From Oscillospiraceae bacterium (GTDB taxonomy: Bacteria; Bacillota; Clostridia; Oscillospirales; Ruminococcaceae): a stretch of DNA of 52,933 nucleotides. Each line of letters starts with the position of its first letter. Position 1 is the stretch's first letter. The DNA is taken from positions 1 through 52,933 of the forward strand of contig JAFLUF010000006.1 in NCBI GenBank assembly GCA_022508925.1, read 5' to 3'. A model generated the notes under the pieces. The model searched no databases. It was not told the DNA's origin and saw only the letters and a program-made list of their open reading frames with translations. Made by a program: the position numbers and the translations under genes. This document shows positions 33,164 through 41,208 of the stretch, piece by piece.

Positions 33164-33331
33164 TTATTTATTTTCCTCCTCTTTTTTGCGTGTAGGATTG
33201 TGCCACACGCAGCCCTTTTTAGTAAAGTGCATATACCCATGACCAGGCTCATACCGCGCCGCGGGCTTGCCACATTTGGTACAATAAATTGAGTAATTCG
33301 CCGCACAAGTTTGCATACCGCCTTTACTCAC
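33164..33331 (-). CDS. Small Cys/His-rich protein (55 aa)
   Basis: GTG start at 33331, five nt after the previous stop, with GGGTGA upstream. The sequence contains YCTKCGKPAARYEPGHGYMH and a later CVWHNP, probably one zinc site, with a basic then acidic tail (TRKKEEENK). The stop TAA abuts the next ATG. Gene packing on both sides supports it. Confidence 0.68.
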   Translation of the reverse strand: MSKGGMQTCAANYSIYCTKCGKPAARYEPGHGYMHFTKKGCVWHNPTRKKEEENK

Positions 33332-33336
33332 GTTTC

Positions 33337-33810
33337 TCACCCGCTTTCCTTTCCGCTCGAAAGCATAGGCAAAATACTCGGTGGTTTCCCGAGTTTGTAA
33401 GCTTCCGATATCTGCGGCTTCATAAAATCGCCTACTGTCATTCCGCCCGGAAGAACAATATTTGACATAAATTCATCTTCAAACACCGATATTCCGCATT
33501 CTACTGCTTCAAGCTTTGCTTGGATAACCAGTTTCAAAGCGCGCCAGCGTTGCCGGCAAGCCTGTTCCCACGCTTCGTATTGGCTGTTTTCCGTGCGTTT
33601 CTTGCCCGTAGGTGTTAAAGAGTATTCTTCTTTCCTCGGAAGCGGAAGAACGAATTTTACTTGCCGCTCGTTCATTGTAAAACCGATTAAGGCTTGTCCT
33701 GCTGCGGTCGCGTATGCGAAATTGTCCGCGCCGTAGCGTATCAGTATTCTCTCGATCTCCAAGCGTGAGTTCTCGGAAGAAACGCTTGTGTTTTTTGCGT
33801 ATTGTGCCAT
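33337..33810 (-). CDS. Conserved phage protein, unknown
   Basis: 157 aa; AGGAGGGG before the ATG. It contains ILIRYGADNFAYATAAGQALIGFTMNERQVKFVLPLP and later QRWRALKLVIQAKLEAVECGISVFEDEF. I recognise this as a frequent Clostridia phage protein of middle regions without assigned function. Confidence 0.75.
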   Translation of the reverse strand: MAQYAKNTSVSSENSRLEIERILIRYGADNFAYATAAGQALIGFTMNERQVKFVLPLPRKEEYSLTPTGKKRTENSQYEAWEQACRQRWRALKLVIQAKLEAVECGISVFEDEFMSNIVLPGGMTVGDFMKPQISEAYKLGKPPSILPMLSSGKESG

Positions 33811-33824
33811 CAGATCCCCTCCTG

Positions 33825-34283
33825 TTAAAATTTAATGTAATAAACCCAGCGTGTTTTTATCTCACGTGGCACACCGTTATCCCTTTTTCGGGAGCCTGTC
33901 CAGATCTCTCTTCCCGCCTTTCCTTCACAAATGAAATTGCTTGCTTTGAGGCTTGCTCCGTTCTCGCTTTCGAGAATGTAAGTAATTACCTTGTGATATC
34001 CCATTTCGCGAGCTATCCGAATGCACGCCCCATACAATTTTGAACACGCGTTCCGTGTTCCATTTGTACACAGACGATTTATCTCAAGCGTTCTTCCATC
34101 GTCAAAGTGGTGCGAGACGGGTCTGCCGCAGATCGCTACGCCTACAATAATGTCCTCGTACTCGCAGCCGATACAGAACTTACAGCCAACAACAGGCTTG
34201 TGATGCCTATGATAAAGCTCTACATACTCGTTTGCCTCTTTCAAATGCATAGGAACTATTTTTAGTGGTATGTTGTCTTTCAA
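33825..34283 (-). CDS. XF1762-family protein (acetyltransferase-like fold)
   Basis: 152 aa; TTG start with AGGGAGG upstream. It has MHLKEANEYVELYHRHHKPVVGCKF, VAICGRPVSHHFDDGRTLEINRLCT, and LYGACIRIAREMGYHKVITYIL. The fold resembles GNAT N-acetyltransferases. The substrate is unknown. Confidence 0.82.
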   Translation of the reverse strand: MKDNIPLKIVPMHLKEANEYVELYHRHHKPVVGCKFCIGCEYEDIIVGVAICGRPVSHHFDDGRTLEINRLCTNGTRNACSKLYGACIRIAREMGYHKVITYILESENGASLKASNFICEGKAGREIWTGSRKRDNGVPREIKTRWVYYIKF

Positions 34284-34285
34284 TA

Positions 34286-34570
34286 CTATCCTCCCTTGTA
34301 GTCCTTAAAATCCGGACTGCTGTAGAATATCCACCGATTATTGCACCAACACTGTAAGCGGCGTATCTCGTGTGGAGCTGTCTGCTTTTGGTAAATCATC
34401 ACATACGGACTGTACCTAAATTCCGAAGCGTATAAATGCGGTACAGATCCTCATCGATTGTACTGTTATAATTCGTGAGGACGTACACAGATTTATTCTG
34501 GTATGATTTTATAGTCGAAAGCTCCGCCGCCTCCGGCGAAATTGTCTACTATAAGATCTTTAAAATCCAT
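34286..34570 (-). pseudogene. Decayed remnant: start of a C5-cytosine methyltransferase fused to the end of a radical-SAM gene
   Basis: The 25-codon ORF at 34570-34493 begins MDFKDLIVDNFAGGGGA, the N-terminus of phage DNA cytosine methyltransferases, then runs off the family. Further on, in another frame, is SVYVLTNYNSTIDEDLYRIY. After one more base loss near 34412-34420 comes SPYVMIYQKQTAPHEIRRLQ and CNNRWIF..DFKDYKGG, ending at 34286. These two pieces are the C-terminal pattern of phage radical-SAM proteins. A deletion plus frameshift probably removed both genes. Confidence 0.7.
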
Positions 34571-34581
34571 TGTTTTTTTTC

Positions 34582-35376
34582 TTACTTTTCTTTATTTCTC
34601 CAGCTTACGCCTTTGAAAACTCTGTCTGATTTTCCATTGCGAAAGCTATTTGTATATCCGGGGTTGGCTAAGCTCTCATATTTTCCGCGGACGGCACAGG
34701 CGGTCCTGCCAAGCGCTCTTCCGATTTGCTCAAAGCTATATCCTCGCTCAACCATATCCGTAAGCTTGTTGATCTGATTCTCCGTCCACTTCCTGTTAAT
34801 GCGCCTTACAGGGCGCTGTTTCAATTTCAAGTCGTATATACGTCTTTTAACCGCGCCCTCGGATCGGTTAAGCTCGAAAGCGATCTCGTCCAAAGAGTAC
34901 TTAAACTTATTAAGCATGTTAATAAGCCTGTCGTCCTCGATTTTCGTCCACGGCTTTCTATTTACTGCGCCCTCAACGGAAGCCCGCCGAGCCTCCGACA
35001 CCCATTTAGGCTCGTTGCCTAAGATAAGAGGCTCTATGCGCTTGAAATCAAGCAGTTGTTTGTGTGTTTTTGCCCATTCCCAGAAATCCTCTATGTAGAT
35101 TATCTTATAATACTGCTTGATTGATTTACGTCGCTTAATCGGTAATCCGTACTTTTCCCAATTGCAGACAATACCGTAATGGTAATTCAGCGCTTTCGCG
35201 AGCTCTGAAACAGTTATAAAACTGCCGCTGTGAATATGACAACGGTGGTTTGTTTTATAAGCTTTGCACTTCACCGCATTGACTGAGCGCCCTAAATGTG
35301 CCGCAATTGTGGGAATGCTTACACGTCCCCAACTATCGTCCAGATATTCAAGCTCTTCTTCTGACCAAGGTTTCAT
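34582..35376 (-). CDS. SANT/Myb-like multi-HTH DNA-binding protein
   Basis: 264 aa; GGAGG before the ATG. Three similar SANT-type helical units are visible: MKPWSEEELEYLDDSWGRVSIPTIAAHLGRSVNAVK at the start, KPWTKIEDDRLINMLNKFKYSLDEIAFELNRSEGAVKRR in the middle and RKWTENQINKLTDMVERGYSFEQIGRALGRTACAV near the end. A region in between (FITVSELAKALNYHYGIVCNWEKYGLP) resembles an excisionase-type winged helix. It is probably a regulator or DNA-structuring protein. Confidence 0.82.
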   Translation of the reverse strand: MKPWSEEELEYLDDSWGRVSIPTIAAHLGRSVNAVKCKAYKTNHRCHIHSGSFITVSELAKALNYHYGIVCNWEKYGLPIKRRKSIKQYYKIIYIEDFWEWAKTHKQLLDFKRIEPLILGNEPKWVSEARRASVEGAVNRKPWTKIEDDRLINMLNKFKYSLDEIAFELNRSEGAVKRRIYDLKLKQRPVRRINRKWTENQINKLTDMVERGYSFEQIGRALGRTACAVRGKYESLANPGYTNSFRNGKSDRVFKGVSWRNKEK

Positions 35377-35385
35377 ATGTTCCTC

Positions 35386-36315
35386 CTACCAATTCACCGC
35401 GTCATTAAGCAATTTGATTTGCTCCGACTTGGATTTACGTGTATAAATAGCGGTTGTTTTAATATTGCCGTGTCCGAGAATATCCGCGAGAAGCGAAATA
35501 TCATTTGTTTTCTCCAAAAACTTTTTAGCGAAATAATGCCTGAACGCGTGCGGATATACTACCGCAGGATCTACTCCCGCCATTCTCGCGGCGTGCTTGA
35601 GCATAGCCGAAACAGTTCTTGTTGTTACAGGCTCTCCGGTACGGCTGTTTGGAACTAAATATTCAAAATCCGGTGAAAGAAAGCCCGAAACATCCTGTAT
35701 CAGCTCTTTGGTAAAATATACAGGTCGGGCTCTGTTCGCCTTAGAAACAATATGAGCCTCACCCTTTAGAAAATCCGATTTTCTTATTGAACAGAATTCC
35801 GATACCCTCATTCCCGTATGCGCCAGAACGGTACAAATCACATAAGTCCTCGGCAGCCTCTCGCGTGTATAAGCAACAAGCCGCTCATATTGCTCATCGT
35901 TGATTATGTTATCCATACAATAACGCTTTTCTTCCTTGACCCATCTTACAGAATATTCAACATCAGCGAATTGGAAATAATGGTTCAGTCCCGCCAGACG
36001 CAAATTAATGGTCTGGGGCTTGAAAGTTTCTATCAGCCAGTCGTTATATTGGCGCACCGTGTTTTCGTTCATAGCGCCGTATTTATCAAAAAAGACTTTA
36101 ACACCGGACACATAGCTTGCGATCGTGTTTTCAGAGAGCGACTTGCTTTTGAGATAATTCTTAAATTCAATCTCGCTCCACCTCTGGGCGGATTGGCTTG
36201 CTAAAGTAACTGTATCAGCATTAGCAAGAGAATTGCCGCCCATCAGCAGATTGATAAGCTCCTGCTGCTTGGCAATGATAGCCTTCAGCCTTTTGATCTC
36301 ACCTGATTCATCCAT
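35386..36315 (-). CDS. Tyrosine recombinase 2
   Basis: 309 aa; GAGGGA before the ATG. The N-terminal coiled coil (about 5-25) is followed by a SAM-like core-binding domain (50-120) and a catalytic domain with Arg170 (HTGMRVSEF), Lys193, His256-x-x-Arg259 (HAFRH), His282 (LGHGN) and Tyr291 (TAIYTR). All catalytic residues are present. The phage already has a serine integrase, so this enzyme must do another job such as dimer resolution, inversion or tail-end recombination. Confidence 0.9.
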   Translation of the reverse strand: MDESGEIKRLKAIIAKQQELINLLMGGNSLANADTVTLASQSAQRWSEIEFKNYLKSKSLSENTIASYVSGVKVFFDKYGAMNENTVRQYNDWLIETFKPQTINLRLAGLNHYFQFADVEYSVRWVKEEKRYCMDNIINDEQYERLVAYTRERLPRTYVICTVLAHTGMRVSEFCSIRKSDFLKGEAHIVSKANRARPVYFTKELIQDVSGFLSPDFEYLVPNSRTGEPVTTRTVSAMLKHAARMAGVDPAVVYPHAFRHYFAKKFLEKTNDISLLADILGHGNIKTTAIYTRKSKSEQIKLLNDAVNW

Positions 36316-36324
36316 AAAATTCCC

Positions 36325-37194
36325 TCAAAATAATGTCATCTGCCCGCCCACTTCAACAAGCAAGGGCTCTTCCGCCGTTTTCGACACCGCCTTACCATCT
36401 TCCGCCAAACTGTCAATATCTGGCATCTCCATCGCGCCTGGTTTTTTCGGTAAAGAAGCAAGCGTTTTGTCAATATTTCTCCACGCTCTCCGCCAATGCC
36501 AAACCTCTGAAAAATACATCGGCGTGTACCAATAGTTGGGGTCATCGTCACCGGCGTGCATGGGGTTCGTAAGAGTATTGCCGATTTTAACATAACCGGC
36601 GCAACCAAGCAGCGAAAGTTGTATATAGCACATTTTCGCCGTTACATAGTCAATGTCCTGAGCTGTAAACAAGATGTGATTCTGCCAATTATATCCGCTG
36701 TCCAAAAGTTGAGCGCGTGCATCATTTGCCGCCGCGATAAGTGTAGCCCCGCCGCCGCAGGCACAGTCGTTAACGGTGATATAGCCATTTTCTTCAATCT
36801 GCGCCTTGATATCCCCCATCGATATACTTGACATCATTTTTGTAACGGAATACGGTGTGAAGAATTGCCCTTTCCAATGGTTGCCTAAATCAAGCGCCAT
36901 ATAGAGTGATCCGAGAAAATCCTGTTCTGGGTCACTTTCAAGAGCGTTTACAGTAATATCGAAAAGCCGCGGGAACACTTCCGCTTCACTTTTGGTATAC
37001 TTGCCTATCACTGTCATATATTCTGCCTCCCGCGCTTCATAATGCGAGCGGTCAACGGAATTAGAGAGCGCCGCGGCGGTCAGCGTGACAAAATCCGCCC
37101 AGATCTCCCAAGCAGCTCGCGAGGTCTGTAATGACTGAAATACCTTTATAAAGTCCGCCGAGGCTTCATTTCTGTACCGAACCGTCTTAGCCAC
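36325..37194 (-). CDS. N6-adenine methyltransferase-like protein without an NPPY motif
   Basis: 289 aa; GTG start with GGGAGG upstream. The Rossmann fold is visible: GQFFTPYSVTKMMS, motif I VNDCACGGGATLIAAAND, FTAQDIDYVTAKMCYIQLSLLGC, GNTLTNPM. Where DNA adenine methylases have (N/D)PP(Y/F), this one has NPMHAG and later WYTPMYF. I recall phage relatives with the same pattern. DNA methylation is therefore possible but not assured. It lies between two tyrosine recombinases. Confidence 0.8.
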   Translation of the reverse strand: MAKTVRYRNEASADFIKVFQSLQTSRAAWEIWADFVTLTAAALSNSVDRSHYEAREAEYMTVIGKYTKSEAEVFPRLFDITVNALESDPEQDFLGSLYMALDLGNHWKGQFFTPYSVTKMMSSISMGDIKAQIEENGYITVNDCACGGGATLIAAANDARAQLLDSGYNWQNHILFTAQDIDYVTAKMCYIQLSLLGCAGYVKIGNTLTNPMHAGDDDPNYWYTPMYFSEVWHWRRAWRNIDKTLASLPKKPGAMEMPDIDSLAEDGKAVSKTAEEPLLVEVGGQMTLF

Positions 37195-37206
37195 TTCAAC
37201 ACCTCC

Positions 37207-38175
37207 CTAAACTACGAATTTCCGATGGCTCGCCTTGACGCTCTCAGCTTCCGACTGTGCGTAAATCGTAGTGGTTGCGATTCGGGCGTGACCGAGCATC
37301 TGCTGCACCTGATCTATCGGCATGCCCCGATTTAGCGCAATAGTCGCCGCGGTTCTACGGAAACGGTGAGGATGGCAGTTTTCAACGCCTGCCTGCTGTC
37401 CGATTTCACGGACTATTTTCTCAATGCTTGAACGTGACAAGCGATTAAACGGCTTTTGAGCGTTTACAAATAATGCAGGATTATCGTCTGACCGCTCACT
37501 CAGATAATCGCTGAGCGCAAGCCTTGCTTTAGCGTTCAAATAGCAAATACGCTCCTTGCCGCCTTTTCCAAACACAATAATCTCATCGCCGTCCACTTCG
37601 CTTCTGTTCATCCCACACAGCTCACTCGCCCGGCAGCCGGTGGAATACAGTGTTTCCAAAATCGCTATATCACGTTTGGATTCGGCAGCTTTGCGCAGAC
37701 GTTCAAGTTCCACTTCCGAAAATGGCTTTTTTATGCGCTTTTCCTGTTTGATTGCCTTAATATTTGTAGTTGGATTCTTTGTAATATAATCTTCGGCACT
37801 GCACCAGCTGAAAAAGCTCTTAAGCACACGCAGCTCGTTATCCTGCGAAACCTTACTGAGTTTGTCCCGTTCCGAACGGATTGCTATATAATAGCGTACT
37901 TGGTCAGCGGTAATCTTGTCAATATTGCTGTTGATTTCTGTGAAAAACCTCTTTAGCACACCGATATAATACGCGATAGTCTTGTCAGAACAGCCCTCCA
38001 CCTTCTTTGTGACAATGAACATCTGCACGGCTTTTTGCCGACCGTCCTCGGGGATTGCAAGCTCTGTAGACTTGTGAGAGATCTCATACTCGTTCATAAT
38101 GATCCGCAACGCGTTCTCGTTCACCGCACCGCAGGACATTATAATTTTGCGGATCAGTTCGTCAGCACAATTCAT
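37207..38175 (-). CDS. Tyrosine recombinase 1 (Xer-like)
   Basis: 322 aa from the ATG at 38175, whose ribosome site GGAGGAAGGTGGG overlaps the end of the previous gene; longer frames are artefacts. Catalytic residues are complete: Arg182 (TGCRASE), Lys207 (KGGKER), His270-x-x-Arg273 (HRFR), His296 (LGHA) and Tyr305 (TTIYAQ). The core-binding domain lies at about 45-130. It is more XerC/D-like than the second recombinase. Confidence 0.92.
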   Translation of the reverse strand: MNCADELIRKIIMSCGAVNENALRIIMNEYEISHKSTELAIPEDGRQKAVQMFIVTKKVEGCSDKTIAYYIGVLKRFFTEINSNIDKITADQVRYYIAIRSERDKLSKVSQDNELRVLKSFFSWCSAEDYITKNPTTNIKAIKQEKRIKKPFSEVELERLRKAAESKRDIAILETLYSTGCRASELCGMNRSEVDGDEIIVFGKGGKERICYLNAKARLALSDYLSERSDDNPALFVNAQKPFNRLSRSSIEKIVREIGQQAGVENCHPHRFRRTAATIALNRGMPIDQVQQMLGHARIATTTIYAQSEAESVKASHRKFVV

Positions 38176-38176
38176 A

Positions 38177-38908
38177 TTACCCACCTTCCTCCAGCCTCTC
38201 AAATTCATACGCCCATATATACGGATTGGCGTACCAGCCGTATTTGTCGAGGTCGGATTTTTTGATAGTGCCATCCCAAAGCTCCGCAAACGGTTTTATA
38301 TGGCACAGTTCCTCATATGCATCTCTGTTAGCGCACGGCTTTTCGAGGCACCCATCAACAGCCCATTTGCATTTGCACCCTCTTGTACACAACTCCTTTG
38401 GAACAATGCCTTCTTTGATAATGTCCTCTCTTTTTATATCCTGCAACCTCTCCACCCTAACATCTGTCACACGCAGGAATATTCGCGCCGCCTCTTTCGG
38501 CATATGTATTGACGGATGCCAGACAACATCATTAATCGCAATACCTTCTCGCAGACATTCTTCTTTGTAAATAATATCGCTTCGTTCTCCCTGCGAAACA
38601 TAAAGAGAGTTTTTGCTTCCAATAATACAACCTGTTGTCCACGTTTCCCGAACGTAAAGGATATCACCAGTATCATAAGGCATTTTTACGGCTTCAATCC
38701 AATCCCGGCTACCATCGGAGCTTGAGCATAAAAACCTTGCTGTCTTAACAGGTCCTTTATACCCCATCTCTAAAACTTCAAGGACATTTTCGGGCTGAGG
38801 CTGAATAATCCGCCTTGTAACGGTCTTTCTCTCGTCATGTATCGCCTTAACCATATCCGTATTGAACAGAATGGGCTTGGCGACTTTCAGCAGTTCTTCT
38901 CGTGTCAT
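38177..38908 (-). CDS. ASCH/PUA-like phage protein
   Basis: 243 aa; GAGGTGG before the ATG. It has PILFNTDMVKAIHDERKTVTRRIIQP at the N-terminus, GDILYVRETW in the middle, RIFLRVTDVRVERLQDI and a C-terminal NPYIWAYEFERL. This is the pattern of long phage ASCH proteins thought to bind modified RNA or nucleotides. A Cys-rich patch (CTRGCKCKW..CLEKPCANRD) may bind zinc. Confidence 0.85.
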   Translation of the reverse strand: MTREELLKVAKPILFNTDMVKAIHDERKTVTRRIIQPQPENVLEVLEMGYKGPVKTARFLCSSSDGSRDWIEAVKMPYDTGDILYVRETWTTGCIIGSKNSLYVSQGERSDIIYKEECLREGIAINDVVWHPSIHMPKEAARIFLRVTDVRVERLQDIKREDIIKEGIVPKELCTRGCKCKWAVDGCLEKPCANRDAYEELCHIKPFAELWDGTIKKSDLDKYGWYANPYIWAYEFERLEEGG

Positions 38909-39111
38909 AATACCACCTCACAATCCTCCATACTCGCAATAACGATACAGCTTGACTTCAAATCTTGAAGCTCCAGCGAGTAAGTCCAGCCTTTTCTCTT
39001 GTTGTATCGCGTAATCACGCCCGAAATCCTGTATTTTATGGGAATACCCATATGCGTATGCTGAACGAGCTGACCACTCGTCATAGCGTCTTTAGCCTGT
39101 TCCCGTGTCAT
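38905..39111 (-). CDS. Small protein, unknown
   Basis: 68 aa; GGGAGG before the ATG. Mostly beta (LVQHTHMGIPIKYRISGVITRYNKRKGWTYSLELQD), like a small OB or SH3 barrel. It overlaps the genes on both sides by a few bases, as is usual in this operon. Confidence 0.7.
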   Translation of the reverse strand: MTREQAKDAMTSGQLVQHTHMGIPIKYRISGVITRYNKRKGWTYSLELQDLKSSCIVIASMEDCEVVL

Positions 39112-39427
39112 ATATTAGCCTCCCTACCTGCTTTAAGCCAAGAATAACATATCCGTCCTTGCAGAAATATTTATTGTCGAGAATGTAGGTTATTTTCAAT
39201 AATATACATCTTCCCGAATATCTTCCGCCGTCCGCTTGCCGCTCGTCATCTGATAACGGAGTTTTTTCAAACTCATCATACGGATCCTCGCTGTCGGGGA
39301 CAAACTCGTTGACGGCAAGATAGTCCCCGACGCTATAAGGGCGGTCGTTTTTGCGTACCTCAAAGGTCTTGCTACCGTCTGAAAGCGGCGCGAAAAACTG
39401 CGGAAGGCATTTGACCGCGTGGATCAT
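39092..39427 (-). CDS. DUF3850 (PUA/ASCH-like) protein
   Basis: 111 aa with MIHAVKCLPQFFAPLSDGSKTFEVRKNDRPYSVGDYLAVNEF, the DUF3850 signature, and a C-terminal YVILGLK. A PUA-like RNA-binding role is suspected. The start overlaps the previous gene's stop. Confidence 0.88.
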   Translation of the reverse strand: MIHAVKCLPQFFAPLSDGSKTFEVRKNDRPYSVGDYLAVNEFVPDSEDPYDEFEKTPLSDDERQADGGRYSGRCILLKITYILDNKYFCKDGYVILGLKQVGRLIYDTGTG

Positions 39428-40041
39428 TCTTCGGATTCCTCCTTGTCGTCCAGCAAAGACATAATGTACTCCGAGCCTGTTAAATCATCTGATTGCATCG
39501 CGTCATAATTGCACTGTACAGCGTTAATAATATCGCAAAGCTCGTTCTTTATTTTGTCGGTATGCTCCTTATTCCAAGTCATTGTTCCGATTATTGCTTC
39601 CGCGCAAAGACCTTGTTTCACGCAAAGAACAGTCTTCTTATTACTGGTCTCACGAATACAGAAGTTTGTGTATTCATTTTCCACTATCGGGGCGAGCTGA
39701 GCGGCCGGTATAATTACCGCTCGTCCTTGTACCGCATAACAATAATACGTTTCTCCCTTGTAAACGAATGCAGAAGGCTCACCGTCAACGATTATCTCTT
39801 CAGCACAATCGTCGTTCGTGAGATCTCCCAAGCTCCCATAGTCTTCAATTATGGAATCATTGATATCCTTTTCGGAGAAGTCAAATGCCGCCGCGTATTC
39901 AACAGGTTTCATCTGCGGCATACCTTCCATTTTATAAAACGTTGTCCCGTATCCTATCCATTGTACGCCGTTTGCGGAAGTAACGACGTACAATCTTCCG
40001 AACTTTTTGCACAGCGCCGCGACCTTCTTTTTTCGGATCAT
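39424..40041 (-). CDS. Hypothetical phage protein
   Basis: 205 aa; AAGGAG about 11 nt before the ATG. Alternating strands (LYVVTSANGVQWIGYGTTFYKMEG, EPSAFVYKGETYYCYAVQGRAVIIPAAQLAP), acidic C-terminus. I know of similar proteins in Clostridia phages without function. Confidence 0.72.
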   Translation of the reverse strand: MIRKKKVAALCKKFGRLYVVTSANGVQWIGYGTTFYKMEGMPQMKPVEYAAAFDFSEKDINDSIIEDYGSLGDLTNDDCAEEIIVDGEPSAFVYKGETYYCYAVQGRAVIIPAAQLAPIVENEYTNFCIRETSNKKTVLCVKQGLCAEAIIGTMTWNKEHTDKIKNELCDIINAVQCNYDAMQSDDLTGSEYIMSLLDDKEESEE

Positions 40042-40232
40042 TCGTCAGGCAACTCCTTCCAGAGAATTTTTTGACCGCAAATCTCACAGTATGTAATTCG
40101 GTGTTTAGCTTGTCCGAGTTCACACTCTATCTTTGCGGAACACTTCGGGCAAGTTCCGCACATCAGCTTGACTTTTACAAGCCCGAGCGGCTGATGCGCG
40201 TTTTCTTTTTCGTTGCAGTTATCACAACTCAT
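40038..40232 (-). CDS. Small zinc-ribbon protein
   Basis: 64 aa from the ATG at 40232 (GGGAGG upstream). It has CDNC at the start, CGTCPKCSAK in the middle and YCEICGQK near the end, giving two probable zinc sites. The role is unknown. Confidence 0.75.
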   Translation of the reverse strand: MSCDNCNEKENAHQPLGLVKVKLMCGTCPKCSAKIECELGQAKHRITYCEICGQKILWKELPDE

Positions 40233-41205
40233 CGACCGCGCCTCCCAACTGCTTAACAACCGCCTCAAGTGCGGTCTTGTACTTTGCCTTCTCGTCATCG
40301 TTCTCCACCTCAGAGATTGTTTTAATGACTTCGGTAAATGTGTTCTGAATCTGCGAGATGTAGAATTTTACCCGTGCTTTTGTCTCGTCCGGAGCTTTCA
40401 TATTTTTTGCATTCGATTGCAAAACGGCGTTTTCGGACTTAAGCCGCTCGATTTCTTCAATTTTTTCCCCAACAGCGACAAGCTTGGCGTTATGTGCCTT
40501 TTCCAAATCCTCACGGAGTTCCTTAATTTCTTTTTCATGCTGCTTTTCGGCAGCTTTTAACTTCTTTTCCGCTGCCTTTTGTGCGTCGTCCTGAATTTTC
40601 TTTATTTCCTCGTCAGACGGTTTTTGTACTGCCACTTCTACGGGACGGCTTTCAAGCTCTTTGTTTTTGTCCTGTTCTTCCTTGAGCGCTACCGCCAAAG
40701 CTTTCATCTTCGCGATGAGCTTGTCAACCTCCTGCTCCGCGTCCTGCTTTGCGTCCTTAACTTGTCCGTAATCAAGGGTAAGCTGCTTATATTTGCTTTT
40801 CAGCTCGTCAATTTTCTCCTGAAGCTCCCGCGTGGAGAGATTTTCGGCATCACCGCTCGAAATAAGCTCCTCGCGATCCTCTTCGTCAAGAACAGTCATA
40901 AGCGTAAGCTTTGTAACGCCGATTCCCGACAGCTCGGAGAGCTGCTTCCCGTAGGTTTCATAACATTTGATGAAATTGTACGCCTGACGCTGACGGATGT
41001 CGGTATGCTTATCGCAGTACTCGCCGAAATCGGCGCAACCGAGAGCCGTATATAACTTCTCGTCGCGCATAGCCTTAAGGTCGCGTCCTATCGCGACAAG
41101 CGTTTCCGCTGCTATCTTCGCGTTTGCGTTGATGCGGCTTGTGAGAGCTGCCGCTCGCTCCTGCGGAATTGCCTCCGCTTGCTTGATGATTTCGTTGTTG
41201 TCCAT
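40222..41205 (-). CDS. DUF3102-like coiled-coil protein
   Basis: 327 aa; AGGAG before the ATG. The N-terminal 110 residues have the DUF3102 pattern (AKIAAETLVAIGRDLKAMRDEKLYTALGCADFGEYCDKHTDIRQRQAYNFIKCYE). A coiled coil of about 140 residues follows and then a short helical tail. It is possibly a replication or partition accessory factor. One copy of the 20-bp palindrome lies inside it at 40405-40424. Confidence 0.8.
   Translation of the reverse strand: MDNNEIIKQAEAIPQERAAALTSRINANAKIAAETLVAIGRDLKAMRDEKLYTALGCADFGEYCDKHTDIRQRQAYNFIKCYETYGKQLSELSGIGVTKLTLMTVLDEEDREELISSGDAENLSTRELQEKIDELKSKYKQLTLDYGQVKDAKQDAEQEVDKLIAKMKALAVALKEEQDKNKELESRPVEVAVQKPSDEEIKKIQDDAQKAAEKKLKAAEKQHEKEIKELREDLEKAHNAKLVAVGEKIEEIERLKSENAVLQSNAKNMKAPDETKARVKFYISQIQNTFTEVIKTISEVENDDEKAKYKTALEAVVKQLGGAVDEL
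40405..40424. repeat. 20-bp palindrome, copy B
   Basis: TTTTGCATTCGATTGCAAAA, identical to 27412-27431, inside coding sequence. Confidence 0.6.
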
Positions 41206-41208
41206 GAT

